The notes beneath the pieces were generated by a model. The model saw only the letters and a program-made list of their open reading frames with translations, was not told where the DNA came from and ran no database searches. Made by a program: the position numbers and the translations under genes. DNA of 64,000 nt from Laccaria trichodermophora (taxonomy: Eukaryota > Basidiomycota > Agaricomycetes > Agaricales > Hydnangiaceae), in contig JACTVC010000022.1 in the NCBI GenBank assembly GCA_018417955.1, forward strand, positions 434,001-498,000, read 5' to 3'. This document shows positions 10,675 to 22,839 of this stretch, piece by piece (the first letter of the stretch is position 1; each line of letters opens with the position of its first letter).

Positions 10675-13274
10675 ATGTCTACTGCATACTACGTTCCACG
10701 CACGCCGGAGCTCAACGACGCGCTCGACAAGTTCTACAACGCGTTCGTTGACATGCTTGTGGGGAAGATGAGGCCTGAGCAGTTTGTGGATAAACCAGAT
10801 CTATGGAAGACCATGCTGGCAGCGGTGAGTCATTTTTTCTATCCATGCAGTGCAGCACTCACATCGTTTTTTGGCAGAGTGCCGTCAATGCAGTGCTGGC
10901 GACCTGTGAAGCGGAAACCCCCGAGTTCGACGCCCTCCTCGAGGAGGTGAAGCGGTTGAGGCCAAAATTCCTAGACCCTTTGGGCCACGTTCCAGCCAAA
11001 ACCTTCCTCCCTCTCGCCGAGCAGTACATCGCGCCCTCCATTCTCCGCAAGTTACACAAACCTCCCAAGTCTGGGATCGAGCTCATGACCGGCGGAGCGA
11101 CGAAAGTCCCAGCAGGAGGTAAAACCACCATTGCCAAACCAGCCGCCATTGCCAAACCTGCCACCACCACTAAGGCCCCCACCTCTAAACCCCGTGCAAC
11201 GACGAAGCCAACCGCTGGCAAGGCGGACGTCGATTCTACGCGGGCGGCGAGTGCCAACACCGGCGGGGGCAGTGTTCCTCCTAAAGCGACTGTCAAGCGC
11301 AACGACTCCCAGGCACCAATCAAACCCCGACCAATTACCAAGAAGCCGCCGACGTATGTGGAGATTGATCAGGCTGATGAAAGCAGTGGAGAAGAGTTTG
11401 AAGAGCAGGAGGAAGAAGAGGAGGAGAGTGAGGAAGAAGAGGATGTGGTGGTCGTGAAGAAGGCACGTCGAAAGGTGATCAAGAGCCCGGCGGTCATTAC
11501 TGATGCGATGGACGCCGGCGGGGACGAGATTGAGTGGTCACAGCGGGACTTGGAGCAGGAAGAGAAAGACGCGGAGTGGCAGGTAGCAGATCGCCGAGAC
11601 CCATGCGTCACTGACTGGACGACCAAGGACTGTCGCCGCGGCCCCCTATATTGGGGTTCTTACGAAGAGCCTCTCACGAAGTCAGGTCCCATCAACAAGC
11701 GGGAGCTGGTAGATCGCGACGTCAACCCGCTCGACAAAGATGGGTTCGCCAAATACGTTCTGGCAGATGTCTACGACGAACCCTGCCGTGCTTGCCGCCT
11801 GGCGACAAAGCCTCAGGTTTGTGTCTTCGCAGGGCTGAAGCCTTGTCCCTTGGGATTGACCGTCGCCACCGAACAAGCCAACGCGGCGGCTTGCGCATAT
11901 TGCAAGCACATCAAGAGGAAATGCGAGGAGCATGGCCGCGGTCGGACACGTCAGATTGTCCTCAATCCATTCCACGATCACGCCCCGCCGACGAAAGGGA
12001 AGGGCAAGGCAAAGGGGGAGGCAAAGACAAAGGTGGAGACAAAGGTCAAGGCGGAGACAAAAAAGGCGGAGACGAAAAAGGCGGAGCCAAAGGCCAAGGG
12101 GGAGACGAAGAGTACTCCGGCAGGGAAGACTCGAGCGCGACATGCGCCGACGGAGCAGGAAGTAAGGGAAGTAACAATGGGTAAGTGTTATTTCCCATTT
12201 TCTGTTTCTTCGCTAACGGTGAAAGTGACAGGAACTCTTCAATCACGACTTATTTCTCTGGAGGGTACTTGCGCGGAATTGGGTAAGAAGGTTGTTGACA
12301 TGGAGGGCAAGGTGATGAGGGTGGTCAAGTCCAGCGTCGACAAGATATTGCTGGATGTGAAGCAGTTGGAGCAGGACCACAAATCCACCAAGACGTATGT
12401 CGAGCAGAAGACGTGCTCCGCCATGGAGGCACTCGCCAATTTGGGCAACGCCGTGCACAAGACCCTGGAGGGGATCGTGGTCACCCTGGATGACGTCCCA
12501 GACCAATTGCGGGATGCCCTGCAAAGTGTCGTCGAGCGCCCCGACGGAGGCGATGTGGAATCAGCGTTGGCGGGGATAAGAGATATGCAGGCTAGGTGGG
12601 CCACCCTCGCTGACCTCGTTGAGCGGGTGGTTCCAAAGGCCAGGCAGCTGGAGGATGTAGCTGAGGCTTCCACACCACCTCCTGAACGCCCCGCCCCACC
12701 ATCATCCATACCTCCACAGTCAGAGAGGGGGATGTCTGTTGGCGATTCCCCGTCGGCGACTACGTTGGAGCCCCCGGCGGAGGGCAAAGAGGCGGAGGGC
12801 AAAGAGGGACCTGTGGACGTCGAGATGTTGGACTTGGATCCGGAGGGGGAAGCTGAAGGGGAGGCTAAGGGGGACGTTGAGGGTGACGCTGAGGGTGACG
12901 CTGAGGGTGAGGGTGAGGGTGAGGCGGAGCATGAGGTGGAGCATGAGGCGGAGCCAGAGGCGGAGCATGAGGCGGAGCCTATTGTGGATGCAGCAGCCAC
13001 GCCGAAGGAGACTGAGGCGACTCCCGCCACCGTTGAGGTGCCCGCTGAAACAACGGCCAACGAACGCGCAAGCCCTCAAGAGGCATCGAATCCCAAGCGA
13101 AAGCTTGATGATGACGCGGAGGATGCCCCCGTCGAAAAGAAGAAGAAGAAGCCCGCCGCCAGCAAGAAGAAAGCTCCCGCACGTCGTAAAGGTCAGTCCA
13201 AGCCCGCGGATGCTGATGCTTTGCCCCCACAAGAAGACGTAGATGGGGAGGGAGAGCAAGTTGAAGGGGAGTAA
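10675..13274 (+). CDS. Cysteine-cluster, acidic/basic low-complexity nuclear protein (KDZ cargo)
   Basis: Exons 10675-10824, 10878-12180 and 12232-13274 join in frame to 831 residues. The N-terminal 110 residues are globular. Next is an Ala/Pro/Lys/Thr-rich linker and an acidic block (EEFEEQEEEEEESEEEEDV). At about residues 325-385 there is a cysteine cluster of the form C-x2-C...C-x6-C...C-x2-C-x6-C (CRACRL...VCVFAGLKPC...CAYCKHIKRKC). It resembles a fungal zinc cluster, especially CxYCKHIKRKC, but is not a canonical Zn2Cys6 domain. A coiled-coil-like region (MEGKVMRVVKSSVDKI) follows, then an EGEAEGEAEHE repeat tract and a basic tail (KKKKKPAASKKK) likely to be a nuclear signal. DNA binding is plausible but inferred. 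Confidence 0.75.
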
Positions 13275-13481
13275 AGTTTTTTTTGCATCACCTCTTTGTG
13301 CGTGGGTAAGGCCAGCAGGCGACATTCCAATTTTTATCCATGTATATACCGCCCGGCGGGCGCCTTTTTCTTGCAAGTTCACCCCGCCGGCCTCATATAA
13401 ATATATATACTTTCATACAATGCTCAATAATATCTTGTCCCCGTCGTTGGTGTGATATTTGGAAATGACAGCATAAATAAT

Positions 13482-16023
13482 TTACATTTGAGCTCCCTTC
13501 CTTTTATTGGCCTCTCTCTCTTTTTCTAAACAAAGTTGTGCCGGTGGGGCCACATTGTACTTTCGCTTGGGCGTTCGAGCAGACTTCCTCACAATGAAGA
13601 GATCGTCCTCTCTATCCAGCTGCGCCTCTGGAGTCTCATCCAGACCTCCATTTGCATTGGCCACTGCCGTTGGCTGTCTTCTTGGTTTCGGCTTGGGCTT
13701 GATTCTCGTTCTCTCTGCATTAGTCTGTCCCCCGCCGGTCTCACCTAGAGTATTGCGACTATTGCCGCCGGAGGCAATGTCACTCCCGTCACCGGCGGCG
13801 TTATCTTTACGTCTGTTGCGCGACGATGCAGCTTTTTTCGTGATGCTTGTTTGTCAGCTGCTTTCCTTTTTCCCTTTTTGTTGTATCTAGGTGGGAGTGT
13901 CGCCAGATCATCATCTGAAACTGGTGGAGACGGAGCCACAAGAGACAGCCGTGATATGAGCGCTCTCCGCCGTTCATGTCTGGTGGCAGGAGTGTCGGTG
14001 GATGGATCAGATGATGGCTCGTCTTCTGAGTATGGTTCGACAGGTCTTTTCTTTTTGCCTTTTCCTAATGGTGGGTCTGATTCAACGTCATGTGGGGGTA
14101 AATGGGGGTTCCCCTCATCGACAGGTGAAAGGTGTGGATCCTGGACTGCATTCTCTTGAATTGATTGACTTTGTATAGGAAGCGGAGGTGTCACCGCCGG
14201 TGGCAGGTCGATGTCACAAGGCTCAGGCGGAGAATAAGCCGTCGGAGTGATTTCAAGGGGCACCATTGGAGGCCGAACAGACCTGCCTGGTTGAGAAGAT
14301 AGCCCACTGCTTTGATTAGATGCAGCTGTATTACTGTCATGAAGGACGCTTGGAGCCTCCGCCTGGGACAGTCTTGCCTCCGCCGGGCATACTTCAGCTC
14401 TCTCCGCCGGGGATCCAGGCAAGCAGGCCGTCGGAGACATGACCGGTGGGGTATCAACTGAATAAACAGAGGGTTTAAGCCTTTCTGCCTCAATGTAGAA
14501 GTTGAATCGAAATGTTTCAGAAGCTCCACCCAAAGCTTGACGTTTTCTCCACAATGCCACAATCTGTCTGCAATCACCCAGCACCATTTTGCTGGGGTCT
14601 TTCACCATGACGTCGGACGGCCACATATCACCATCCCACAACCGAGATTGATGTTTTCCCATCGAGCTCCAGGGAGTGGCGGACTCTTTTCCACACGCGA
14701 GTTGGTAATGAAGAGTCATGAATTCACGGATCATGAGCTGCAACACGGCCGCACTTTCAGACTTCTCCGCCGGAGCATCTGGTAGCACTGGGAATGAACC
14801 CTCCATTTCAAGCCGCATTCTCTTTTTCTTACGGTCACGGGTAAATTTCTCTGGGTCGGCCGTTACACCTGTATTCAGGGCTGGTAATGTCATGAGAGTT
14901 TAGAAGGACGACGTTTGGAATATCACTCACTTTCGATATGAGCACAGTAAGCTGCCCATGCTTTACATATCTCTTGAACTTCAGTCCTGAACATGGTTTC
15001 AAAGCTCGGAGCCCCTGGCGGGCCAAACTCGGGAGTATGGTCGAGGAACATCCAGTTGGGATCCCCCTTGGAATCGTAGTGTGTTATTAAACCACAACTA
15101 ACAAGGCCTAATTGATAATATTTGACTTTATCCATTTCACGCAACATTTTGTACCCTGACCGCGAAAATAGCCTAAAAGGTAGGTAAGCCGGCGGCGCAA
15201 CAGGCCCGGCGGAAGAATGGGACTTACTTTCTTTGAACTTCAATAGGTGGTGACTCATTTGTCCATTTCTTTGCAATGATTTCATAATCTATTCTCTCGG
15301 ATGCAGACAGGTTATCCATGAGTAATTTTAAACCTTGTTGGTACTTCCCAAGAAACACTCGTGATCCCGGCGGCGCCCCTCCCGCAAGCTCGACAACCTT
15401 GGAGTATAATTCTTCCTGTTTCAAATGGCCGACGACGTATTTCAGTGAGATTGGCTTCACATAACCATATCGTCGTACTTGAGGCCGTCGGCCATGGTTG
15501 TAATACCACTCTTTCACTTTCTATGTTGTGTGTCAGAAAGGGGCATAGAAGAAAGCACGAAGAAGTGACTGCTATGGTACCTTTTTTCTAATCCTCCATT
15601 GTTCCGGAGTGAGCTGTGGTCCCGCCGCCTTGATTAATCTGTATATCTTGAACATCAACAAGTCTTTCCGTTCCTCTTTGCTTTTCGTCGTGAAGTCATC
15701 CAAATACTCCCTCAAAACCTTCTCTTCTGTAGCTGAAAAGTGCTCGCGTCCCCTCTCCACCTGTCGACGCTGACCGGTAGCAGGAGGAACAGTTTCTGAC
15801 GGCATTAAAGAAGCAGTGTCCTGGGGGCGGGAAGAAAGGACGTTCAAACATACACGTTGGCAACCTGCATGCTCCGGTTATATTGGTTGTCCCCGGACAG
15901 GGCACGATCCAGATTGCCATCTGTGCCTGGGACCTGACCAAATAAGGGTGATGCGCTTTGTGCACGGACCCTCCGCCGGGCGCGCGCAGACCCTGCATCC
16001 CGACGAACGGCGACGCACTCGCT
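13482..16023 (-). CDS. Homeodomain-like protein (KDZ cargo), 5' end unresolved
   Basis: The gene is multi-exon and stops at 13482 (RKSARTPKRKYNVAPP...). Several junctions close in frame: MQ|DTASLMPS, RIRKK|KVKEWYYNHGR, EVQRK|LFSRSGYK and CAHIE|TLNTG. The N-terminal region (FSATEEKVLREYLDDF...LTPEQWRIRKKKVKEWYYNHGR) has the length and helix-3 look of a homeodomain (compare VK.WF.N), although distant. Then come a conserved-looking block (VKPISLKYVVGHLKQEELYSKVVEL...PNWMFLDHTPEFGPPGAPSF), a Pro/Ser-rich middle and a basic tail. An early exon contains NLDRAL, one copy similar to the LDRP motif of the neighbouring cargo protein. The first visible exon begins after an acceptor at 16024, so the start codon lies in an exon I could not find. 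A role in DNA binding by the element is an inference. Confidence 0.65.
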
Positions 16024-16204
16024 CTATTGTAAACGCTGTGATCCCAAAATTGGCCAGTGGTAGGAGGATACCCCCATAATAATTATCAGATAGAAAGCAT
16101 CCAACAATCTCCGGTTTTCCTGAGTGAACCAAGAAAGTGGTGATTTATGGTTAGAATCTTTATGAAAGCTTGACTACATCATGGTATTCGATAAGAAATG
16201 AAGC

Positions 16205-16515
16205 TGAAAATTTTATACTCTCGGACAACATATCGTCGGGCATAGCTTGTTCGAACCATACTCTTCCCACCATTCTGAAAATGTATGTCATGGCCCTCTG
16301 GTATGAGTATTCCGTTCAGGCCACCCAAAATGGGGTGCTTTTGTCGTATCTGATGTCAAAAACATGTTATTCCATTTTATACCCTTGGCCAACCTATCGT
16401 CGGGCATAGCTTCTTCGATGCCCACTGTTTCCACCAGTCTAGAACTGTAGTCATTCCTTTCTAGAGTGAATATTCCATTCAGAGAAGCCGCAATGGGAGG
16501 CGCAAATGTGCCTTT
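16205..16515. repeat. Tandem imperfect duplication of about 140 bp
   Basis: Unit 1 (about 16208-16345) and unit 2 (about 16370-16510) share TTTTATAC, ATCGTCGGGCATAGCTT, CCAC..TTTC and GAGTATTCC/GAATATTCC blocks in the same order. The region is non-coding and lies within the KDZ element between two genes. Confidence 0.6.
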
Positions 16516-16755
16516 ATGGTACCAGCCCTCAAAGAAGGGATAAAACCTATGCACTTGTTCCTCTCGACGAACTGATTCGTAGTGATTGGAGGTCCAGCTC
16601 TGCCAGTTTGCCTATTGTCGTGATTTCAGCTCAATACATGTTTAAGCTCGCACCAGTTCCGCCCGGCGGGGAGGCTTGGTACCCGCCAGGGCACATCTTT
16701 TTTTGCCTTGTGACCTTCAGTGACATGAAAGATGTAATTGGACACGTCTTGTAAC

Positions 16756-16837
16756 GTCACCGTGACTGAATGGTTAAATGCAAGCAAGTGCTACCAGTGT
16801 TAGGGGCAGTTCCAGGGTTCGGCTCCCACATGGTGAC
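16756..16837 (+). other. tRNA-like repeat 1 (SINE-like)
   Basis: An A-box-like TGACTGAATGG and a B-box-like GGGTTCGGCTCCC are enclosed by a complementary stem, GTCACC at the start and GGTGAC at the end (82 nt). The D-arm resembles class II (Ser/Leu) tRNAs. I could not draw a convincing anticodon arm, so this is a tRNA-derived repeat and not a called tRNA gene. Confidence 0.6.
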
Positions 16838-17032
16838 CTTCCACCAGTCCCATAATCTTTTGCACGCCGCCGGGGGTGAGTTACAGATGAATGGTCAGTT
16901 CCAGGGTTTTGGAGGCCGGCAGGCGTCAGTGACACATAAATACTGCCCCCCGTCGGGGCCCATCTTTTAATTCATGTTTGTGCGGTGCGACATAAGAGAT
17001 GTAATTGAACGTATCTTGCAACGTCACCGTGA

Positions 17033-17100
17033 CTGAATGGTCAAATGCACATGCTACAAGCCTTATGGTCAGTTCTTGGGTTCGAATCCCACACGGTGAT
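17033..17100 (+). other. tRNA-like repeat 2 (SINE-like)
   Basis: It has the same start GTCACCGTGACTGAATGGT, a perfect B box GGTTCGAATCC and the closing stem CACGGTGAT (68 nt). Flanks outside the core also match repeat 1 (AAGATGTAATTG/GAGATGTAATTG before it, CATAATCTTTT after it), so the repeat unit is longer than the tRNA-like core. Confidence 0.6.
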
Positions 17101-17178
17101 CTCCCGCTGGTGCCATAATCTTTTACATGCCGCCAGGGGTGAGTGACACAAATGCTGCAATGAAAATTGGTTTTCAAC

Positions 17179-17244
17179 GTCGCCGTGACTGAGTGGTTAA
17201 ATGCTGATGTGGTCAGTTCCAGGGTTCAACTCCCGCACGGCGAA
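17179..17244 (+). other. tRNA-like repeat 3 (SINE-like)
   Basis: GTCGCCGTGACTGAGTGGTTAA, the B-box-like GGGTTCAACTCCC and the closing CACGGCGAA are present (66 nt). The stem bases differ from copies 1 and 2 (GTCGCC with GGCGAA versus GTCACC with GGTGAC), and the change is compensated on both sides for five of the six pairs. This suggests past selection on the fold. Confidence 0.6.
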
Positions 17245-17419
17245 TTGCAATTCTCTCATTTCGCTTTTTTTGACCTGACATGAGGCCGGTGGTCACATGT
17301 CTTCATGCACAGCTATACGCCGGTGGAGGTTACCCATGTGATCCACGAGGCGGCACAGCCACATCCCGCCGGCAATCAGTACGGTGAATGTCCCCCGTAT
17401 TTCTCCTATCGATTACAAC

Positions 17420-20400
17420 ATGCATCGAATCAAAATTAAGCCCAACGAGCGGAGAGGCCCCGTTCGAGTGGAATGCACACTACACAACACATCGCGGGGG
17501 CAAGTGCAGAGGTTTAAGTACCTACCAAGTCCCAAAAAGACATCCTCTCTCGATTCCCACCTTGAAGACGTTGAACTGACCATTCCCACTGTGCAGTCCT
17601 ACTCTGAACCTCCCAATCAGGATGACGAACTTCTTCCCTTACATAAAAGGACGAAAGGCAAGGTTAGACAAAAATGTTTTGATGTTACTTGCCGCTCAAT
17701 GAGCGAATAGACACAGAATGATTATCTTCTGGAATGGAAAGGTATCCGAGACAGTCATCTACATGTTATGCTGCAAGCAGAAGCCCCTCCCAACGACATG
17801 GTCTGCATGGAATGTGGTCGAAAGGACGGTATCTTTCGGTGTCTTGACTGCTCCGCAACTCCCTTGTTCTGCAGGACTTGTTGCCGGGTGTCTCATAGAC
17901 GGCTTCATATGCATCGCATTCAATGCTGGAATGGCAAATATTTTAGAACAAGTGCCCTCTGGGAGACTGGTCTGGTGTTCAACTTGGGACATGGAGGGAA
18001 TCCTTGTCCCGGGTTGGCTGTTATAGAGGAAGACGAGAATAAAAGGCAGGACGTTGAATGGGATGAACGTTCGAGGAGCCCGCCGCTGGGTGAACCGGAA
18101 ACATCATCGCCTGGCGGGGCCAGACCTTCAGTATATCCGTCGGCATGGGATGCATCCCCGCCGGACCTGGATGTCTGCATTCAAGCAGCGGCGGAGAATA
18201 TTTTTGATGACAGTGAAGACGTGGGGAACGAAGAAATGGAGCAAGACAACGGTTACGATTCCGATCCCGCTGATGCCTTCGTCGACCCAGACGAGCCTGA
18301 TGACGATGTGACAAACGACCATGACAACGACCGAGATGACGGCTTTACTGGCAAATATTATGAAAGATTTAAAGGCATCGCCATGCCTCCTCACCCAGAC
18401 GCCGAAGATTCCCTGGGAAATCCTTTTGTAACGTTTGTTGAAACGAACGGTGTGCATCACCTGCCCATCCACTATTGCATTTGCGGCTCTGCAAGGCCAC
18501 ATGATGAACAGTTACTTACAGCGAAGCTCTTTCCGAGCACCTTCACCATGATCAAGACTGTGTTTACATTTAACGTGTTGGATGACTTTCGAATGACCAA
18601 CCTATCTTGCAAAAGCTCCTGTTACCAATATTATTTGAAGCTCCGGCGGCTCACTTCACCGGCGTTCCCCAAATCAGTTCCCAATCGATATCACGAGCTT
18701 CTCAGGGTTAGCCGACAATGGAGGAACTTGGAATTGAGGAAGGCCTTTGGATTCGCCCACCAAGAGACTCCTCCGCATGCAGGCCAAATGGCCCATGGTT
18801 GCGCCTCTTGTCCCCAACCAGGAATAAACTTACCAGAGAACTGGAAAGACGATCCAAATCAGTACATCATAAAATTTCCAACAAAATTCCATTATCTTAC
18901 CGTCGCCGCTAATCAAGAGAGGTTTTCACACGATTTATCTGTGTGGATGGAAATTTCTCTGCAGATCACTTGAAACAGAAGAATCCATTAGATGACGTCC
19001 CATTAACGAATGGCGAGGGAATGATGACCAACCAAGCCTGCTACAAAAAATATCTCGCACATCCGGTGGCCATTCGACAAGTAAGTGTTATTTTCGGCCA
19101 TCAAGGGCTGCCCGCCGGATGACCCTCCGACGGAGCCTTCGTGAATACAAAGCCTGATTGTCTAATGACTTTGTTGCAGACCAAGTCAACGTGCAGTAAT
19201 CACCAGGCTGTAAATAATGCCAGTCAAAATCACGCTGGATGTGATGCCACGGGTATTGCAGCTTTTGCCTGTGCCCGGTCTGGTGCATTCATTCCAGGGA
19301 GTGTGGTAGATTTCCAAAAAGGAGAGAGGCAAGTAAACATTGACTATGCACTTTGTGAAGCCTTGAAATCAATGAGAATGGATGATGGGGGAAAGGTTAT
19401 GGTCATTTATGATGTGATGTGCCAATACCACATACATCTCTCGGACAGGATCAAACAAAACCCATTCCTGTCTGTTTCGGAAAAGATCGAGTTGATGATG
19501 GCTATCGGTCTTTTTCATGTGCACGGCCATCAAGATTCATGCCTCTTTCGGTTTGCGACTTCCTTCATCCCTGGTGCGGGCATGGTTGACGGAGAGATTT
19601 TGGAGTCGTTGTGGGCACAGCTCAATGACATTTCTCGGAGTACCCGAACCTCGACATTAGCGCACAGGACGGAGGTTTTGGATGACCACATGATCTACAG
19701 CAATTGGAATAAAATGGTTAATATCGTTTCTTCCGTGGTCACAAAGTTCAACAAGTCGGTGATCGGATTGGTGGACAGCAAGGAATATTTTGACCGATTG
19801 AATGGATCAGCTCTGGCCGAAGACATTGACAACTGGACCAGGGAAATACGGAGAGCTGAGAAAGAGCGGGAAGGGGGCAACCTGGAAGGAATGGATATTA
19901 TGGAACCTGTCCACGCAGGAAATAAGGAAGGTATGTACCTGGTGCGGGGAGACTGTTCGTGGCCGCCGGGCGGTCTATTTACAGCCCGCTGGCTAGTATA
20001 CTTTCGGCCATTTAGTTTCCACCCCGTCGGCACAGTCAATACTGACAACAACCCTTAGGTTCCAAAAGTACTGCAGATGTGCAACTGGCGTTAATGGAAC
20101 AAGAGTCCTTGTCTTCAGGAGAAACAGGTCAGACTTCATGGATTGCGACAGGCCTTAAAATTGAGGAAACACAGTAAGTCAAATGGTCGATTGTAATGAA
20201 GGTGTTTACCTGTGCTGTGTGAAATAGAATGGATCTCCGACTGCTGATTCGGTCAGTTGGAAAATCCCCCACCACTGCTCAAAAACTTGATTTTGCCAAA
20301 CGTCGGGAAAGATTGCGGTCTCGTGTGGATGCCTTTAATCGGACAGCAATGAATTTCATGGGAAGGAACATACAGCAAAGCATTGGCGACAATATGTGTC

Positions 20401-22700
20401 TTCTCCCGGAGGAATTTGATATGGATGATGAACTTCAAATCGATGATCCACTTCCTACAGATAGTCTTGACGGGAATGCTCCGCAGGCCTTGTTTGCGGA
20501 AGGTGCTCCGGCGGTGCGACTGACTCCCGCCGCAGTGGCCCTCGCCAAGGCTGGCCGAGCGGCTGCTGCTGCACGTTCAGCCACAGAGGCCGTTGAGCAT
20601 GTTCGGATACCGCTCCCTTCCACCTTAGGTGATGCGGCACTCAAAGATCGTCACTTGGAGCCACTCCTGTGGAAAGAATATGAACTTCGAAAAGGTCAAG
20701 CAAATGAAGCTCTACAAGGAGTGCGCATTTCAATTGCCAATCTTTCTTTTGAATATGGAAAGAAAGTCAGGAAGATTAAGAAAAGTAAGGTGAAGAAGAC
20801 GAGAGCTTGGGCGGGGGTGCAAGCGGTCGGGAAGGTCCTTCATCGCCATCGTTTAATTTATGCACAGGCAGTCGCCGCACTTCAAAGTCTGGGGGATCCC
20901 GATAGACTCGTCGGCCTATTCTACAAACCGCTCGAGGTAAAAGATATGAAAGCCAACACGTCGGTGGCGGACCCCAATGCCGCCGGTCAAAGAAACTACC
21001 GACCGGCATGGTTCTGGGGTGGAGATTTGTCAAACGACATGAATGACAATTCTAGAATGGTGGAGTGTGAGTCTTCAGAAATCCTGTGTACATCTTTTCA
21101 TATAGTCATGTAGTCCACCGAGTCAATTGGCTTCGTGCCAGGGCAAGATTTCACCGTTGGAGGGAGGAATTTAACATAACCTCCCATGAAATGGAATGGG
21201 TCACGAGATACTTCCTGCATCAGATGAACAAGTGGTCAGCCTGGAGTGATCTGGCCGCTGCCAGTGGGAAGAGTGGTCATGTTTGTTATGCAGGAGCCCA
21301 GATTGATATATGGAGGAGGCTTGGTGAAGATGCGGATGAAAGGTTTGCTCACGCAAATAGTCTGTATAAACGAGTCATGCCGTAATTTCGATGGTAGTAT
21401 TAACCTTCATCTCATGGTCTCGGTCCCTTTTTGTGGGTGAGCAAGCAGGACCTCCCGCCGGCGATATGTAGGCCGTCGGGGCCCAATGGGGTTCCTTTTT
21501 GATTACATCTGTTTTTATTTTATTTGGTCTGAGGTACTGATTAAGATCGATAATCATCGTTTCTTCTCTTTCAACCACCATGCCATTGGTAAATGGCCAA
21601 TGGCACATATATTACTTTTCCTCGCGTTGCAAAGCCTCCTGGCTGGCTTTTCGGGATCACCAAGACGACTGGGGAAATGACCCTAAGCAGCATGAATGGT
21701 GGACTACAGGGCTGCGACTCGAGGGAGTCCGTTGATTTTTGATTTGTACATTCAACATATTATCTGATCGTGCAAAGCAGGACAGACTGGCAAAGTCCAT
21801 TGGTTATCATCTTGCCATCGGCTTTCTGGTGAAGATCCCCTTTTGGGTAAAGTTTTTCATCCGTTCGACGCATCCCCAAGAAAGACAGTTCGCTTCGGTA
21901 CCTCCGTTGAATGTTTACCTCGAGTCTCCATATGTGGATGATCCCAGCCGCGTTGTGGCATCATACCATGCGGACTGGTGGAACTACCCCGGCGGCGCTT
22001 TGACCATCCCGTCGGCATATTCTGAGGAAGAGAGTGCTGCCTTTAATGACTGGTTGATTTTGGCTAATCAGGTCCGTCGTTTCATTTAGATCTTGGATTT
22101 AGCTGATGATCTAGAACTCAGCCCCTGACCAACAAGTTGTCACCGAGATCTGAAGATTATATCACGCCACAGTTGACTGCTCCGGCGGTGCAAGTTCTAG
22201 ATGGATTTCAAAGAGCTTTGCTGAGGATTGAGCAAGGACTGGCAACGTGGACAGATATACGTGACTCTGCCCGATTGGACATTGGTTCTCTGGAGCATTT
22301 GATAGACGAGGTTCAACATGGACGATTGGATATTGGCCCCCCATCAGATTCACCAGTCCCCCCCCCCCCTTCAAATAAAAAGATCCCCATTGAAAGTCAG
22401 TTCTCATCTTCATCGAAAAATTATGAACACATTCCATCCATCGTAAATCCACGGCAACACAACTCTGGCAATGTCATCCCGCCGTCGGACAATTTCACCG
22501 CAGACTCTGACAAAGTCTTACCCCCGGCGGATGCGCTTCCCGCGTCAGCCCCGACAGGGACTCCCACCGATTCGATGGCTCCGGCGGAAGCTTGGAATGA
22601 CAGTGGATCAGCGGAGTCACTCAATGATGAGGTCCCTCTGGATAACGCCAACGGAGATGAGTATTATCCATCTCCCGTTTCATCCACAAATCTCGATTGA
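17420..22700 (+). CDS. KDZ-family transposase with N-terminal CxC2 cysteine cluster
   Basis: About ten exons yield roughly 1,450-1,500 residues. The start is ATG 17420. Residues near 110-170 form the CxC2-type cluster known from KDZ transposases (CMECGRKDGIFRCLDC...LFCRTCCRVSH...RIQCW), followed by an acidic linker and HYCICGSARP. The KDZ core has FICVDGNFSADH, GIAAFACARSGAF, GSVVDFQKGERQVNIDYAL, VIYDVMCQYHIHL, GMVDGEILESLWAQLN and EVLDDHMIYSNWNKM. Their D and E residues fit an RNase H-fold DDE active site. The C-terminal part has helical regions and a Ser/Pro tail. All junctions I tested keep the frame, so the gene looks intact. It would cut and paste the 16.3 kb element and mobilise its cargo. 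Confidence 0.9.
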
Positions 22701-22839
22701 GAATTGTCTCAAGAGGGTTCTCAACATGAGTCATCGCTGGACGAAAGCTTTTCTAGTGGTGATTCAGAGTAGTTTTGGTTTCTTTGGGTCATTTTGATCC
22801 AGTGTACAAGATATGTACTATGTTATAGTAGCTACGTCG

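Noticed and set aside
12239..13060. A 273-codon minus-strand ORF rich in Ser/Ala/Pro
   Set aside because: It is antisense to the acidic repeat region of the cysteine-cluster gene; the composition is the mirror of Glu/Gly codons.
16756..17244. Functional tRNA genes
   Set aside because: A- and B-box-like sequences are present but no convincing anticodon arm could be drawn, and lengths vary from 66 to 82; they are described as tRNA-like repeats.
22326..22372. Poly-C run as a frameshift in the transposase tail
   Set aside because: The ORF stays open through the run to the stop at 22700, so no frameshift is needed.
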